From: Acidobacteriaceae bacterium
Lineage (GTDB): Bacteria > Acidobacteriota > Terriglobia > Terriglobales > Acidobacteriaceae
Length of the DNA stretch: 56,369 bases
Assembly (NCBI GenBank): GCA_003152695.1
Contig: PMAT01000036.1
Span: 1 to 56,369 of the forward strand
Direction of reading: 5' to 3'
Shown: positions 15,189-23,634 of the stretch, piece by piece
Layout of the letters: every line of letters starts with the position of its first letter
Position numbering within the stretch: the first letter of the stretch is position 1
The notes under the pieces: generated by a model
Told to the model about the DNA's origin: nothing
What the model saw: the letters and a program-made list of their open reading frames with translations, nothing else
Databases searched by the model: none
Translations under genes and position numbers: made by a program

Positions 15189-17594
15189 CTACGGCGCGAA
15201 GTAGCTGGAGATGTCGAGGATCAGTTGTGTGAGCCCATTGCCGGCATAGGCGTCAATCTTGCCCTGAGTACCCGCCGGCACGATCGCCATGTTGTTGCTG
15301 AGCGACCCGTCCGCCGCATTCAGCGTGGAAACCAGCGGCTGGTCGGTGCCGTCCGGCCACAACGTCAAGTAGCCCAGCGAAACCACCGGCACCACCGTCG
15401 CATTCAAGACATAGGCCTGCGCCGTCGCGGGCACTCCACACGGGCTGTTCACCACGTCCACCGGAGGGCTCAGCGTTCCGCTGAAGGGCTGCCCCGTGCC
15501 GACATGGCGGGTATCAATGACCCGACACGGCGTTACGGCATAGAGCGACAGTCCACCCTGACCCGCTGCTGCGAAGTAGCCATTGATATCGATGATCAAG
15601 TCGGTGTCGTTGGTCGGATAGACCGAGACCTCGCCACTGCTGCCCGCCACTACAATCGCGGCATTGGCGATGACTTTACCAAGAACGTCGTTCAAGGTTG
15701 ATACCGTGGGTCTGTCTTGGCCCGTCGGCCACACCGTCAGGAAACCCAGCGATCCGTGGGGCACGACCGTGAAGTTCAGCGAATACGCCGCGACCCCGCT
15801 TGCGGGAATGTCGCAACTCGTGGCATTCAGGATGGGGAAATCGCGCGGTTGTCCGCCCGTCAGCGACGGCGGTCCCAATCCTTCCGGATAGGTGCTATAG
15901 CGCGTGTCGGCGACCCGACAGGGTGTCAGCGGATAGAAAGCCAGCGTGGAACCCGACACCGGCGCGAAGTAACCGTTGACATCGACGATCACATTGGCTG
16001 TGTCCGTGACGTAAATGCTGACGGCTCCTCCGTCGCCCGCCGGCACAATCGCGGCGTTGGCCTTGACGCGGCCATCCACCGAGTTCAGCGTCGAAACCGT
16101 CGGCTGCGCCTGTCCCGCAGGCCAGATCGTCAGGTAGCCCAGTGTTGGTCCCGGAACTACGGTGACGTTCATGGAATAAACCGCCGCGTTCGGCAGAGTC
16201 GCGCAGCCGCCCTCGCCAGAAATAGGAAATTCCTGATGTGTGTTGCCTTGGATCGGCCCGCCGCCACCGCTCCCCGGCCGCGTATCGACCGCACGACACG
16301 GCTGGCTCAGCGAAACAAACTGCTCCGGAACAGGTGTGATCTCGAACACCGTCCCCTGGCCGTAAGCGCCGCCTCCGAAGGTCGTACCGTAGAGATTGCC
16401 GCTGGCATCGAAAATCAGGCCAGCGTGGGGCTCGATCCCGTCCGTTCCGTCGTCCTTGAAGTTATGCAGCACCTGCTCCGTCCAAGTTCCGCCCGCAGCG
16501 GGTGTCAACTCGAACACCGTACCGGCGCTGTAGGTGCCGCCTGCTTCCGTCGTACCGTAGAGATTGCCGGCGGCATCGAAGATCAGGTCGGCGTAGGGCT
16601 GGTAGCCATCCGTTCCGTCAAAGTTATGCAGTACCTTCTCCGTCCAAGTTCCGCCCGCTGCGGGCGTCAACTCGAAGATCGTTCCGCAGCCGTCCGGGCA
16701 ACTGCTCCCAGTGCCGCCCTGAACGGTCGTGCCGTAGAGACTGCCGGCGGCATCCAAGATCAGCCCGGCCTGAGGATTAACCCCGTCCGTGCCCTCGTTG
16801 TTGAAGCTATGCAGCACCTTCTCGGTCCAAGTTCCGCCCGCTGCGGGCGTCAACTCAAACACCGTACCGTAGCCGTAAGCGCCGCCACTGGAGGTCGTAC
16901 CGTAGAGATCGCCGGCGGCATCGAAGATCAGGCCGGCCAAGGGATAGTAGCCGTCCGTTCCGTCAAGGTTGAAGTTATGCAGCACCTGCTCTGTCCAGCC
17001 TCCGCCCGCTGCGGGCGTCAACTCGAACACTGTCCCCCTGTTGGAAGTGCCGCCGCCCAAGGTGGTGCCGTAGAGATTGCCGGCGGCATCGAGGACCAGA
17101 CCAGCCGAGGGGAAAAAACCGTCCGTGCCGTCGCTGTTGAAGTTATGCAGCACCTTCTCGGTCCAGGTTCCGCCTGCTGCGGGCGTCAACTCGAAAACCG
17201 TACCGGCGCTGTAGGTGCCGCCTGCTTCCGTCGTACCGTAGAGATTGCCAGCGGCATCGAAGATCAGGCTAGCCACGGGCTGGTAGCCGTCCGTTCCGTC
17301 GTCGTTGAAGTTATGCAGCACCTTCTCCGTCCAGGTTCCGCCCGCGGCGGGCGTCAGCTCAAACACCGTACCGTAGCCGTAAGTGCCGCCATAGTAGGTC
17401 GTGCTGTAGAGATTGCCGACAGCATCGAAGATCAGCACGACCTCGGGATCAACCCCGTCCGTGCCGCCGGGGTTGAAACTATGCAGCACCTTCTCCTGGA
17501 TTTGGGCGGCGGCCTGGATATTCACCACAAACAAGGTCGCAGCAAAGATTGCCAGGGTCGCCATCCATCCGATGGAAAGTCTCTTGCCTCGCAT
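15189..17594 (-). CDS. secreted GloVer tandem-repeat protein
   Basis: About 801 residues. A signal peptide (RLSIGWMATLAIFAATLFVV) starts at the ATG at 17594, which is preceded by AAAGGAGT; the longer frame to 17648 lacks this site. Seven GloVer (Gloeo-Verruco, TIGR03803-type) repeats of about 55 residues follow, each with H(N/S)F..GTDG, LIFDAAGNLYGTT and GTVFELTPAAGGTWTE; they probably form a beta-propeller. The C-terminal 380 residues hold three copies of a domain starting PCR(A/V)(V/I)DTR and ending V(I)xD(V/I)NGYFAP. No catalytic motif is visible. It is likely a surface or extracellular protein. Confidence 0.85.
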   Translation of the reverse strand: MRGKRLSIGWMATLAIFAATLFVVNIQAAAQIQEKVLHSFNPGGTDGVDPEVVLIFDAVGNLYSTTYYGGTYGYGTVFELTPAAGGTWTEKVLHNFNDDGTDGYQPVASLIFDAAGNLYGTTEAGGTYSAGTVFELTPAAGGTWTEKVLHNFNSDGTDGFFPSAGLVLDAAGNLYGTTLGGGTSNRGTVFELTPAAGGGWTEQVLHNFNLDGTDGYYPLAGLIFDAAGDLYGTTSSGGAYGYGTVFELTPAAGGTWTEKVLHSFNNEGTDGVNPQAGLILDAAGSLYGTTVQGGTGSSCPDGCGTIFELTPAAGGTWTEKVLHNFDGTDGYQPYADLIFDAAGNLYGTTEAGGTYSAGTVFELTPAAGGTWTEQVLHNFKDDGTDGIEPHAGLIFDASGNLYGTTFGGGAYGQGTVFEITPVPEQFVSLSQPCRAVDTRPGSGGGGPIQGNTHQEFPISGEGGCATLPNAAVYSMNVTVVPGPTLGYLTIWPAGQAQPTVSTLNSVDGRVKANAAIVPAGDGGAVSIYVTDTANVIVDVNGYFAPVSGSTLAFYPLTPCRVADTRYSTYPEGLGPPSLTGGQPRDFPILNATSCDIPASGVAAYSLNFTVVPHGSLGFLTVWPTGQDRPTVSTLNDVLGKVIANAAIVVAGSSGEVSVYPTNDTDLIIDINGYFAAAGQGGLSLYAVTPCRVIDTRHVGTGQPFSGTLSPPVDVVNSPCGVPATAQAYVLNATVVPVVSLGYLTLWPDGTDQPLVSTLNAADGSLSNNMAIVPAGTQGKIDAYAGNGLTQLILDISSYFAP
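16440..17500. repeat. in-gene tandem repeats of about 165 bp
   Basis: DNA underlying the GloVer repeats. Words such as CCGCCCGCTGCGGGCGTCAAC and GTAGAGATTGCCGGCGGCAT recur about every 165 bases with high identity, so repeat number may vary by recombination or slippage. Confidence 0.75.
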
Positions 17595-17886
17595 GAGTCG
17601 TACTCCTTTAGCACAGAACTTCCGCGAAGAACGTGGTTGCTGCTGCATTGGAGCCGATCGTCACCCGATTCGGGACAACAGGCCAAACCCCCACATTGTC
17701 AGACAGGGTGTTGTTGGTCGCGCCGTCGGAAGGCGCTACCGGACGATATTCTGCCCCGCGACGGCGGGCGGTCAGTGACGGGGGTCACGGTGCGGCGTAC
17801 AGAAACAGGGAAAAAGGAAGCCGGGCCGCTGGCAGGTGCCGTCGGGCTTATCTTTTATCTTGCGGGGCCGGGCTGGGGCCGGCCCG

Positions 17887-18792
17887 TCACTTGGCCTTCA
17901 TTACCTCGAGAATGCGGTCGAAATCCTCCAGGGACGAGTACTCGATCAGGATCTTGCCTTTGCCATTGCGGTCGGTAATGGCGACCCGGACGCCCAGCGC
18001 CCGTTGTAGCTCTTGCTCGGCTTCTTTGACGTTTGGGTCCACAATTCGGACTTTTTCGGCCGTTTCCGGGGGGTGAACCAGATTAGTAACGGCCTGCTCG
18101 GTCTGGCGAACTGAAAGCGAAAACGCGACCACGCGGTGGGCCAGCTTCTCGATGGCGTCGGGCGATTCCAGCGTCATCAGCACCTTGGCATGGCCGAAGC
18201 TGATCTCGCCCTGGTCGAGCATGGCCTGCACGCTGGCCGGCAGCTTCAAAAGGCGCAGGAAGTTGGCCACGGACGACCGTTCCTTGCCGGTGCGTTGCGC
18301 CATCTGCTCCTGGGTGAGGCCGAACTCGCGCGACAGCCGGTCGTAGCCGCGGGCCTCCTCCATGGGGGTCAGGTCCAGGCGCTGCAAGTTTTCGACGATG
18401 GTCATCTCCATGGCTTGCTCGTTGGAAACCGGGCGCACCACCGCGGGAATGGTTTGATGGTGGAGCATGCGCGCAGCTTCGCAGCGGCGCTCGCCGGCAA
18501 TGACCTGATAGCGGCCGCCTGCGACTGGCCGCACCACGATAGGTTGCAGCACGCCTACGGCTTGAATGGAAGCGGCCAGCTCATTGAGCGCGGCCGGATC
18601 GAGAGACACGGTGCGCGTCTGATAGGGATTGTGGTCGAGGTGGTCGAGCGGAATCTGCCGCAGCGCCTCGCCGGGGCGATCGCCCGGCGCTGTGTGCTCA
18701 GCGGGCGAAACCGGGGTCGAAGCATGAGGCAGGTGTCGCGGCGGGAGCAGGGTCTCCAGGCCTCGGCCAAGAACTTTGCGCTTTTCGGTCAT
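17887..18792 (-). CDS. parB: ParB/Spo0J-family chromosome partition protein
   Basis: A 301-residue ParB. The N-terminus EKRKVLGRGLETLLP is typical of chromosomal ParB. The CTPase/ParB domain spans about 45-135 with GERRCEAARML and ENLQRLDLTPMEEA; the central helix-turn-helix (about 150-185, GLTQEQMAQRTGKERSSVANFLRLL) binds parS; the C-terminal 50 residues dimerise. No parA or gid genes are adjacent, unlike the usual origin-proximal cluster, and I saw no consensus parS. A GC-rich inverted repeat lies just after the stop. Heptamer array D lies 19 bases upstream. Confidence 0.9.
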   Translation of the reverse strand: MTEKRKVLGRGLETLLPPRHLPHASTPVSPAEHTAPGDRPGEALRQIPLDHLDHNPYQTRTVSLDPAALNELAASIQAVGVLQPIVVRPVAGGRYQVIAGERRCEAARMLHHQTIPAVVRPVSNEQAMEMTIVENLQRLDLTPMEEARGYDRLSREFGLTQEQMAQRTGKERSSVANFLRLLKLPASVQAMLDQGEISFGHAKVLMTLESPDAIEKLAHRVVAFSLSVRQTEQAVTNLVHPPETAEKVRIVDPNVKEAEQELQRALGVRVAITDRNGKGKILIEYSSLEDFDRILEVMKAK

Positions 18793-18811
18793 GGGAAGTT
18801 CCTAGCATATC

Positions 18812-18860
18812 GCAAGTAGCAACTAGCAACTAGCAATTAGCCCTTAGCAACTAGCAAAAC
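18812..18860. repeat. heptamer tandem array D (GCAACTA x7)
   Basis: Seven consecutive 7-base units: GCAAGTA, GCAACTA, GCAACTA, GCAATTA, GCCCTTA, GCAACTA, GCAAAAC. In the common register the core is ACTAGCA. It occupies the upstream region of parB. Confidence 0.85.
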
Positions 18861-18869
18861 CCGGGGGTT

Positions 18870-18955
18870 GGTGGGAGCCCCCGCATTTATGCGGGGGAAG
18901 GAGCGCTTCAGCGCTCCGGGAAAAGCTTAACTTAAATCATGCGCTTTAGCGCTGG
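18870..18955. repeat. cluster of three hairpins
   Basis: CCCCCGCATTTATGCGGGGG, GGAGCGC-TTCA-GCGCTCC, and GCGCTTTAGCGC lie in a row between parB and the next minus-strand gene. The middle one has the TTCA loop seen in several other hairpins of the window. Confidence 0.6.
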
Positions 18956-18988
18956 GATGGAGAGATCCCAAGCTGGCTCACGAGGACC

Positions 18989-19534
18989 TTAGCGAAGGTT
19001 GCGGCTAACCGGGACCGAGGCCGGCTCCGTCGCGTGCTGGCTCACCAGGTATGCAACACCAAAGAAGGCCGCACAGAACAGCAGGTCAGAGACAACTTCG
19101 GCGCGGAAGAAGGGCAAGCCGGCGACGTAGCACGTCATCAGGCCGTTGAAGCTCTTGGGATACATGTCGCGCCAGACCATCCACACCGCGAAGTTGCTGA
19201 TCAGGAAAAATGAAACCGATGCCGTCAGGGAAGCGGCGCCGATGCGCAGTGCCGAGAAGCCCCTTCCACCGATCAGCACTCCGCCCAGCAGCAGCATGGC
19301 CGCATACCAGGCCCAGGTGACAAAATGATCGGCCGTCAGCGGATAGGCGTAGGTCACCCGCGTCAAGTAAACGTCGGAGGCGATCAGCAGGGCCACCGGA
19401 ATCCACATCTGCTTACGGGGCATGCGCGCCCCGAAAAACAGCAGGGCAGCGGCCACCGGCGTGAAGCTGAACGGCATCGCGAAAAAGCGCAGGTGCACGG
19501 CCACGGCAACAAGTACAAAGATATACGCCAGCAT
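18989..19534 (-). CDS. DUF6580-like integral membrane protein
   Basis: About 181 residues with five or six transmembrane helices. The N-terminal pattern (FAMPFSFTPVAAALLFFGA) and SDVYLTRV resemble DUF6580 proteins, which are small membrane proteins similar in layout to ECF transporter substrate-binding subunits; a transport role is only inference. The ATG at 19534 is preceded by GAGGTG; the longer frame (to 19621) has no such site. No ECF ATPase is nearby. Confidence 0.7.
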   Translation of the reverse strand: MLAYIFVLVAVAVHLRFFAMPFSFTPVAAALLFFGARMPRKQMWIPVALLIASDVYLTRVTYAYPLTADHFVTWAWYAAMLLLGGVLIGGRGFSALRIGAASLTASVSFFLISNFAVWMVWRDMYPKSFNGLMTCYVAGLPFFRAEVVSDLLFCAAFFGVAYLVSQHATEPASVPVSRNLR

Positions 19535-19627
19535 GTTCACCTCAACCCTTTGATTCTGTACGTCGCGTCGCCGTCCGTCAAGGGCAGTTAGCGGGTGGCG
19601 ACAAATTATGACAGCGAACAAGCCGGA

Positions 19628-20716
19628 TCACTGCCGCTCCGGGCCGCGCTCCAAGCTGTCCACCGTCGGCGAGCGGCTGGAGTTCATCCCCTGCTGCAGC
19701 ACGCGCAGATCGGAACTGAGCACGACGTAGCCGCCCAACGGGGCCCGGCCGCGTCTGTCCGGGAAGGTATACCGCAGGTCCTTGAACTCGGCGAGATAGC
19801 CGCTGTTCTCGCCCTGAAATTCCTGCACTTCCACCAAGGGAAATACCGCCCAATCCAGATACACCTGCCCAAGGTACGAAGACTTCGCCGCGCGGCTGGC
19901 ATCGGTTTCAGCCGGCTTGTAGAAAACCAGGCCGTGCGAGTCATCGACCTCCGGCGCCAGCGAATTCACCGGGACGGTTTCGAGAAAGTCGGCCGTCTCG
20001 ACCACGCCATGCCAGCGGAATGGATTGATCATGTAGGGATACGCGGCCAGCCGCAACGGCGTAGCCCCGTGGTAGAGGAACGAGTTCATGGCGGTGACGG
20101 CGCGGCGATGCTGATAGTCGCGGAAGCCCCAAATGAGCACCAGGCATACCAGGGCGAAGATCGCCCCCACGCGGCCTCGCGGCCCTTTGCTGCGCGCGCC
20201 AATTTCCTGGTTGATCAAGCCGAATAGCGCAGGCAGAACCAGCCCGGCGATGAGCGCGAGCAGCATGATGGGTTCGATGATGGCAACGATTTCCCAGGAG
20301 TACCAGCGGAAGTCGAACGGTTCGAACAGGCGAATGCCGTAGGCAGTCGTGTAGTCCAACAGTAAATGGCTGAGGGCGGCCACCACCGCGCAGAAATAGA
20401 GATATCCCCAGCGGATGGGCAACCGCGGCGGAGCTTCGGGGGAGCGCGCACGCGGGGGCCGCAGTCGCAGCTTGAGCCGATGGCTGAGATACACGAAGAC
20501 CAGCACCGCGGCGGCAATCAACGGCACGCCGACGAAGCTGTGCGTGATGCCCCGATGATGCTGCAGCGCTGCGATGGAGCCTTTGAATTCCCAAAGCACG
20601 TCGACGTCAGCAGCCTCAGCCGCCAGCACCATCGTCAGTGTCGTGAGGGCGCTCTTGCGATTGAAGCCCGCACGCCCCATGCACGCGCCCGTCAGCAAAT
20701 GAGTGAGAGGGTCCAA
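19628..20716 (-). CDS. YdjM/LexA-binding-type membrane metal-dependent hydrolase
   Basis: A 362-residue inner-membrane protein of the PF04307 family. Signature elements: MDPLTHLLTGACMGRAG (first His), HHRGITHSFVG (about 53-63), LSHLLLDYTTAYG (about 115-127), all with putative metal-binding His/Asp. Four to five transmembrane helices follow, then a soluble C-terminal region of about 150 residues. Activity is unproven in the family. It is separated by 93 bases from the DUF6580-like gene on the same strand. Confidence 0.8.
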   Translation of the reverse strand: MDPLTHLLTGACMGRAGFNRKSALTTLTMVLAAEAADVDVLWEFKGSIAALQHHRGITHSFVGVPLIAAAVLVFVYLSHRLKLRLRPPRARSPEAPPRLPIRWGYLYFCAVVAALSHLLLDYTTAYGIRLFEPFDFRWYSWEIVAIIEPIMLLALIAGLVLPALFGLINQEIGARSKGPRGRVGAIFALVCLVLIWGFRDYQHRRAVTAMNSFLYHGATPLRLAAYPYMINPFRWHGVVETADFLETVPVNSLAPEVDDSHGLVFYKPAETDASRAAKSSYLGQVYLDWAVFPLVEVQEFQGENSGYLAEFKDLRYTFPDRRGRAPLGGYVVLSSDLRVLQQGMNSSRSPTVDSLERGPERQ

Positions 20717-20790
20717 ATCTTTCCCCGGGTAGTTCTCGGCACAGCAAGAGAGCTATTGTACGCAGGCGCGTGATGGATTGAACGGAAGAG

Positions 20791-21291
20791 CTAGGTATCG
20801 CCTGGCGGCTGGGCATCGTCATGCTCGGTTTGGCCCGCCACCAGATCGAGCGCGTGGGGCAGAATCTCGATCACGGCCAGTAGCGACTCCGAGGCTCCGG
20901 TTGGGCTGCCCGGCAAGTTGAGAATGAGTGTGCGCCCGCGCACGCCGCAAACCCCGCGGCTGAGAATGGCGTAGGAAGTATTGACCATGCCCTCAGCGCG
21001 CATTCTCTCTGGAATGCCCTCAATCAGCTTGGAGCACACGGCACGTGTGGCCTCGGGCGTGACATCGCGATCGGCAATGCCGGTCCCGCCCGTGGTCACA
21101 ATCAATGGCACCTCGTCACTCAAGCGGACCAGCGCCGACTCGATGGTCGGCTGATCGTCGGGAACGATCTCCATGCGGATGACATCGAAGCCTTCCTGGC
21201 GAAGCAATTCGACAGTGGCCGGCCCGGAGTGGTCGGCGCGTTTGCCTCGCGCGGAAGAGTCACTGACGGTTAAGACGGCAGCAGTTCTCAT
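20791..21291 (-). CDS. mog: molybdopterin adenylyltransferase (MogA/MoaB-like)
   Basis: A 166-residue MoCF-fold protein that would adenylylate molybdopterin before metal insertion. Motifs: LTVSDSSARG (N-terminus), IVTTGGTGIADRDVTPEAT (about 65-83, substrate-binding TGGTG and RDVTPE), and LNLPGSPTGASE (about 125-136). Downstream of moaC and moeA on the same strand, so it belongs to a molybdenum-cofactor cluster, although a REP-like element separates it from moaC. MoaB-type function cannot be excluded. Confidence 0.88.
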   Translation of the reverse strand: MRTAAVLTVSDSSARGKRADHSGPATVELLRQEGFDVIRMEIVPDDQPTIESALVRLSDEVPLIVTTGGTGIADRDVTPEATRAVCSKLIEGIPERMRAEGMVNTSYAILSRGVCGVRGRTLILNLPGSPTGASESLLAVIEILPHALDLVAGQTEHDDAQPPGDT

Positions 21292-21311
21292 AATTATTTC
21301 ATCCCGATCTT

Positions 21312-21330
21312 GGATAGTGTCTCAGTTTGC
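21312..21330 (+). repeat. solo transposon-end-like sequence
   Basis: GGATAGTGTCTCAGTTTGC matches the left end of the 4648-7134 transposon except for one inserted A. No transposase is nearby. It abuts the REP-like element. Confidence 0.5.
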
Positions 21331-21333
21331 ATT

Positions 21334-21472
21334 GTACGGGTAGTGCGGGCCTTCAGGCCCGCGTCCAGGGCGGAAAGAAAACCGCTTGAGCCGCTGAGGT
21401 CATTGACCTCGGCGGCTCAAGCTAAGAATTATGCCGGCGGCCTTAACGCGGGCCTGAAGGCCCGCACTACCC
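21334..21472. repeat. three-palindrome REP-like element, copy 1
   Basis: Outer hairpins GCGGGCC-TTCA-GGCCCGC and GCGGGCC-TGAA-GGCCCGC are inverted to each other. A central palindrome pairs GCCGCTGAGGTC with GACCTCGGCGGC. The ends are GTACGGGTAGTG and CACTACCC. Same architecture as 26754-26897. Fills the mog-moaC gap. Confidence 0.75.
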
Positions 21473-21543
21473 AACCTACACCGATTCTGGAGCTACCTCG
21501 ACGAAAAATGGAGCGGCAACTGCCACTCGCAAAAAAACTGTTG

Positions 21544-22038
21544 CTACTTTGATTTCTTGCGCTGGTAGTCGCCGCTCTTGCCGCCCGACTTGCGCACCAG
21601 CATAATCTCGCGAATCTCGATGCCTTTGTCCAGCGCCTTGCACATGTCGTAAACGGTAAGCGCGGCGACCGAGGCCGCGACCAACGCTTCCATTTCTACT
21701 CCGGTGACGGAAGTGGTGCGGGCGAGGCTGCGAATGGCGACTCCGTCCTTCTGCACCTCGATCTGAACATCGACCTTGCTCAGCGCAACCGGATGACACA
21801 TGGGGATCAGCTCCGCCGTGCGTTTGGCGGCCATGATGCCGGCCACGCGCGCGACTTCCAGCGGATCGCCTTTGGGATTTTGCGGCAGCGCCCGCATGAC
21901 CGCGCGGCCCATCGCCACGAAGGCGCGGGCCTCGGCTTCGCGCAGAGTGGACGGCTTGGCGGAAACGTCCACCATCGACGCCCGTCCTGCGGCATCGTAG
22001 TGCGACAGCTTCTTCGACTTGTGGTTCCGCTTTGCCAT
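21544..22038 (-). CDS. moaC: cyclic pyranopterin monophosphate synthase
   Basis: A 164-residue MoaC. It converts the MoaA product to cPMP, the first pterin of molybdenum-cofactor synthesis. Hallmarks: [37 protein letters not shown] (about 70-86, catalytic region), [29 protein letters not shown] basic N-terminal extension ([15 protein letters not shown]) is normal. It lies ten bases downstream of moeA, clearly one transcription unit. Confidence 0.93.
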   Translation of the reverse strand: MAKRNHKSKKLSHYDAAGRASMVDVSAKPSTLREAEARAFVAMGRAVMRALPQNPKGDPLEVARVAGIMAAKRTAELIPMCHPVALSKVDVQIEVQKDGVAIRSLARTTSVTGVEMEALVAASVAALTVYDMCKALDKGIEIREIMLVRKSGGKSGDYQRKKSK

Positions 22039-22048
22039 GGCGCAAAAT

Positions 22049-23287
22049 TCAGAACAGCAGGACCGTCACCGCCTCTCCGGCAGCGAATCGCTCGCGATCC
22101 GGTGGCACCACAATGTAGCAGTTCGCGCGCGAGACGGCCATCAAGTCCCCAGAGCCCTGCCAGCGTACCAGTTCTACCTCCGGTTGCTGGTGCGTGCCGC
22201 CCAGTGTCGCCGGCAGAAAGCGCGTCAACCCGGTCTTGGTGGTGAACTCCTCCTTCAGCATCGCTTGCGCAAACGGCAGCGGCTGGGGCTTCGAGCCGGC
22301 CAGCGCATCGAGCAGCGGGCGCGCGAAGAGTTGAAATGTGACCATCGTCGAAACCGGATTTCCCGGCAGCCCAAAGAATGGTACCGTGCGACCGTGCAGC
22401 GCAACTTCTCCGAACACCACCGGCTTGCCCGGCTGAATGCGAACGCCAGTGAACAGGAACCGGGCGTCGAACGAAGCCAATACCTGTTCGACCAGATCGT
22501 ACTTGCCCATGGAAACCCCGCCGCTGATCAGCAGCAGATCGCTTTGGAAGCCCTTGCGTAACAGCAGGGCCAGTTCATGGGCGCTGTCGGGCGCGACCGG
22601 CAGAATCACCGCTTCGCCACCAGCGGCATAAACCTGGGCGGCCAGCGAGTAACTGTTGGAATTGCGAATTTCGTTGGGGCCGGGCGGCAGGTTGATGTCC
22701 ACCAGTTCGTCACCGGTGGCGAGAATGGCAACCCGTGGGCGGCGATAAGCGGCGATCTCCGCGCGTCCCACCGCGGCGGCGACGGCCACAATGGCATGGT
22801 TCAGGCGAGTTCCGCGTAAGACCATGGTCGCGCCCTGGCGCGCCTCGGCCCCGGCGGGAACAATGTTCTCGCCGGCTCGCACTGGGCGTTGAACGGTCAC
22901 CGCGACGCCATCTCGCTCGGCGTATTCCACCATCACCACGGCATCGGCGCCAGCCGGAACGGGCGCGCCCGTCATGATTTCGGCGGTCTCTCCGGCCGCA
23001 ATTTTGATTGCGCTTGCTTCGACGGTGGCTCCGGCCTTGATCTCCCCGACATAACGCAAGCTCGCCGGCGTTGCAGCGACGTCGGCAGCCTTGACCGCAA
23101 ATCCGTCGCGTGTGGAGCGCGGAAAAGGCGGGAAATCGCGGTCGGCGCGCAAGTCTTCGGCGAGCACGAGACCGAGAGCGTCGGGCAGCGACAGCATCTC
23201 GGGCTGCGTCGGACCGAGCGTGCAAGCGTACTGCTCAACCGTTTGTCGCGCTTCGGAAAATGACAGAAGCTTGGGTTCAGGAGTCAT
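22049..23287 (-). CDS. moeA: molybdopterin molybdenumtransferase
   Basis: About 412 residues. MoeA inserts molybdate into adenylylated molybdopterin. Signatures: [14 protein letters not shown] (domain I), [18 protein letters not shown], the MoCF domain with [10 protein letters not shown] and [23 protein letters not shown], and [15 protein letters not shown]. The ATG at 23287 gives the family's usual start; the frame extends to 23347. First gene of moeA-moaC-(REP)-mog. Confidence 0.93.
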   Translation of the reverse strand: MTPEPKLLSFSEARQTVEQYACTLGPTQPEMLSLPDALGLVLAEDLRADRDFPPFPRSTRDGFAVKAADVAATPASLRYVGEIKAGATVEASAIKIAAGETAEIMTGAPVPAGADAVVMVEYAERDGVAVTVQRPVRAGENIVPAGAEARQGATMVLRGTRLNHAIVAVAAAVGRAEIAAYRRPRVAILATGDELVDINLPPGPNEIRNSNSYSLAAQVYAAGGEAVILPVAPDSAHELALLLRKGFQSDLLLISGGVSMGKYDLVEQVLASFDARFLFTGVRIQPGKPVVFGEVALHGRTVPFFGLPGNPVSTMVTFQLFARPLLDALAGSKPQPLPFAQAMLKEEFTTKTGLTRFLPATLGGTHQQPEVELVRWQGSGDLMAVSRANCYIVVPPDRERFAAGEAVTVLLF

Positions 23288-23403
23288 GGCCTGACCGGAT
23301 TTTACCGGAGCGCGGAGTTCATTCAAATGAGTTGAGAGAAATCGCACCGCTTGATGTGCATATACGACTACGGCATGATGTACTTACAAGCGAGGCTAAG
23401 CTC

Positions 23404-23592
23404 ATGGCTGTAAGAATGACATCAATCCGGCTGGACACGAACCTGGCGGACGAGGCAGCGAAGGTCCTGGGAGTGAAATCCCGCACCGAGGCGGTCCATG
23501 TGGCGCTGGGAGAAATCGTGACTCTGAAGCGATTCAAGGACTTGATGAGGAAGCACCGGGGCAAGCTGTCGTTCGCCGGGTACGATGAGTGA
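23404..23592 (+). CDS. orphan VapB-type antitoxin
   Basis: A 62-residue ribbon-helix-helix protein: MTSIRLDTNLADEAAKVLGVKSRTEAVHVALGEIV, the standard VapB (PF09957-like) N-terminus, and a C-terminal LMRKHRGKLSFAGYDE toxin-binding tail. A GAGG lies a few bases upstream of the ATG. In vapBC operons the toxin start overlaps this end; here an overlapping ATG (23585) encodes MSDLIL, a typical VapC beginning, but the match ends immediately. The antitoxin is therefore left without its toxin. Confidence 0.75.
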   Translation: MAVRMTSIRLDTNLADEAAKVLGVKSRTEAVHVALGEIVTLKRFKDLMRKHRGKLSFAGYDE

Positions 23593-23627
23593 CCTCATCC
23601 TCTCCGGTACTGCCACCTTTATAGTTG
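23585..23627 (+). pseudogene. possible vestigial vapC start
   Basis: ATG at 23585 overlaps the vapB stop and reads MSDLIL, then SGTATFIVEASQ, running into the end of the rhomboid gene. VapC proteins often begin MSDLILVDTSVW; after six residues the identity is gone. A short stub like this could be chance. Confidence 0.3.
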
Positions 23628-23634
23628 AGGCTTC

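Noticed and set aside
16440-17500. CRISPR-like array
   Set aside because: The repeats are about 165 bp, coding and in frame; no short repeats with unique spacers or cas genes were seen anywhere.
17640-17886. Gene between the GloVer and parB genes
   Set aside because: No frame with a ribosome binding site; only a GC-rich inverted repeat after parB and upstream sequence of the GloVer gene are visible.
15717-17978. 753-codon plus-strand frame opposite the GloVer gene
   Set aside because: It is the mirror of in-frame GC-rich repeats; its composition (R/H/Q-rich) has no domain and the minus-strand gene has a signal peptide, repeats and ribosome binding site.
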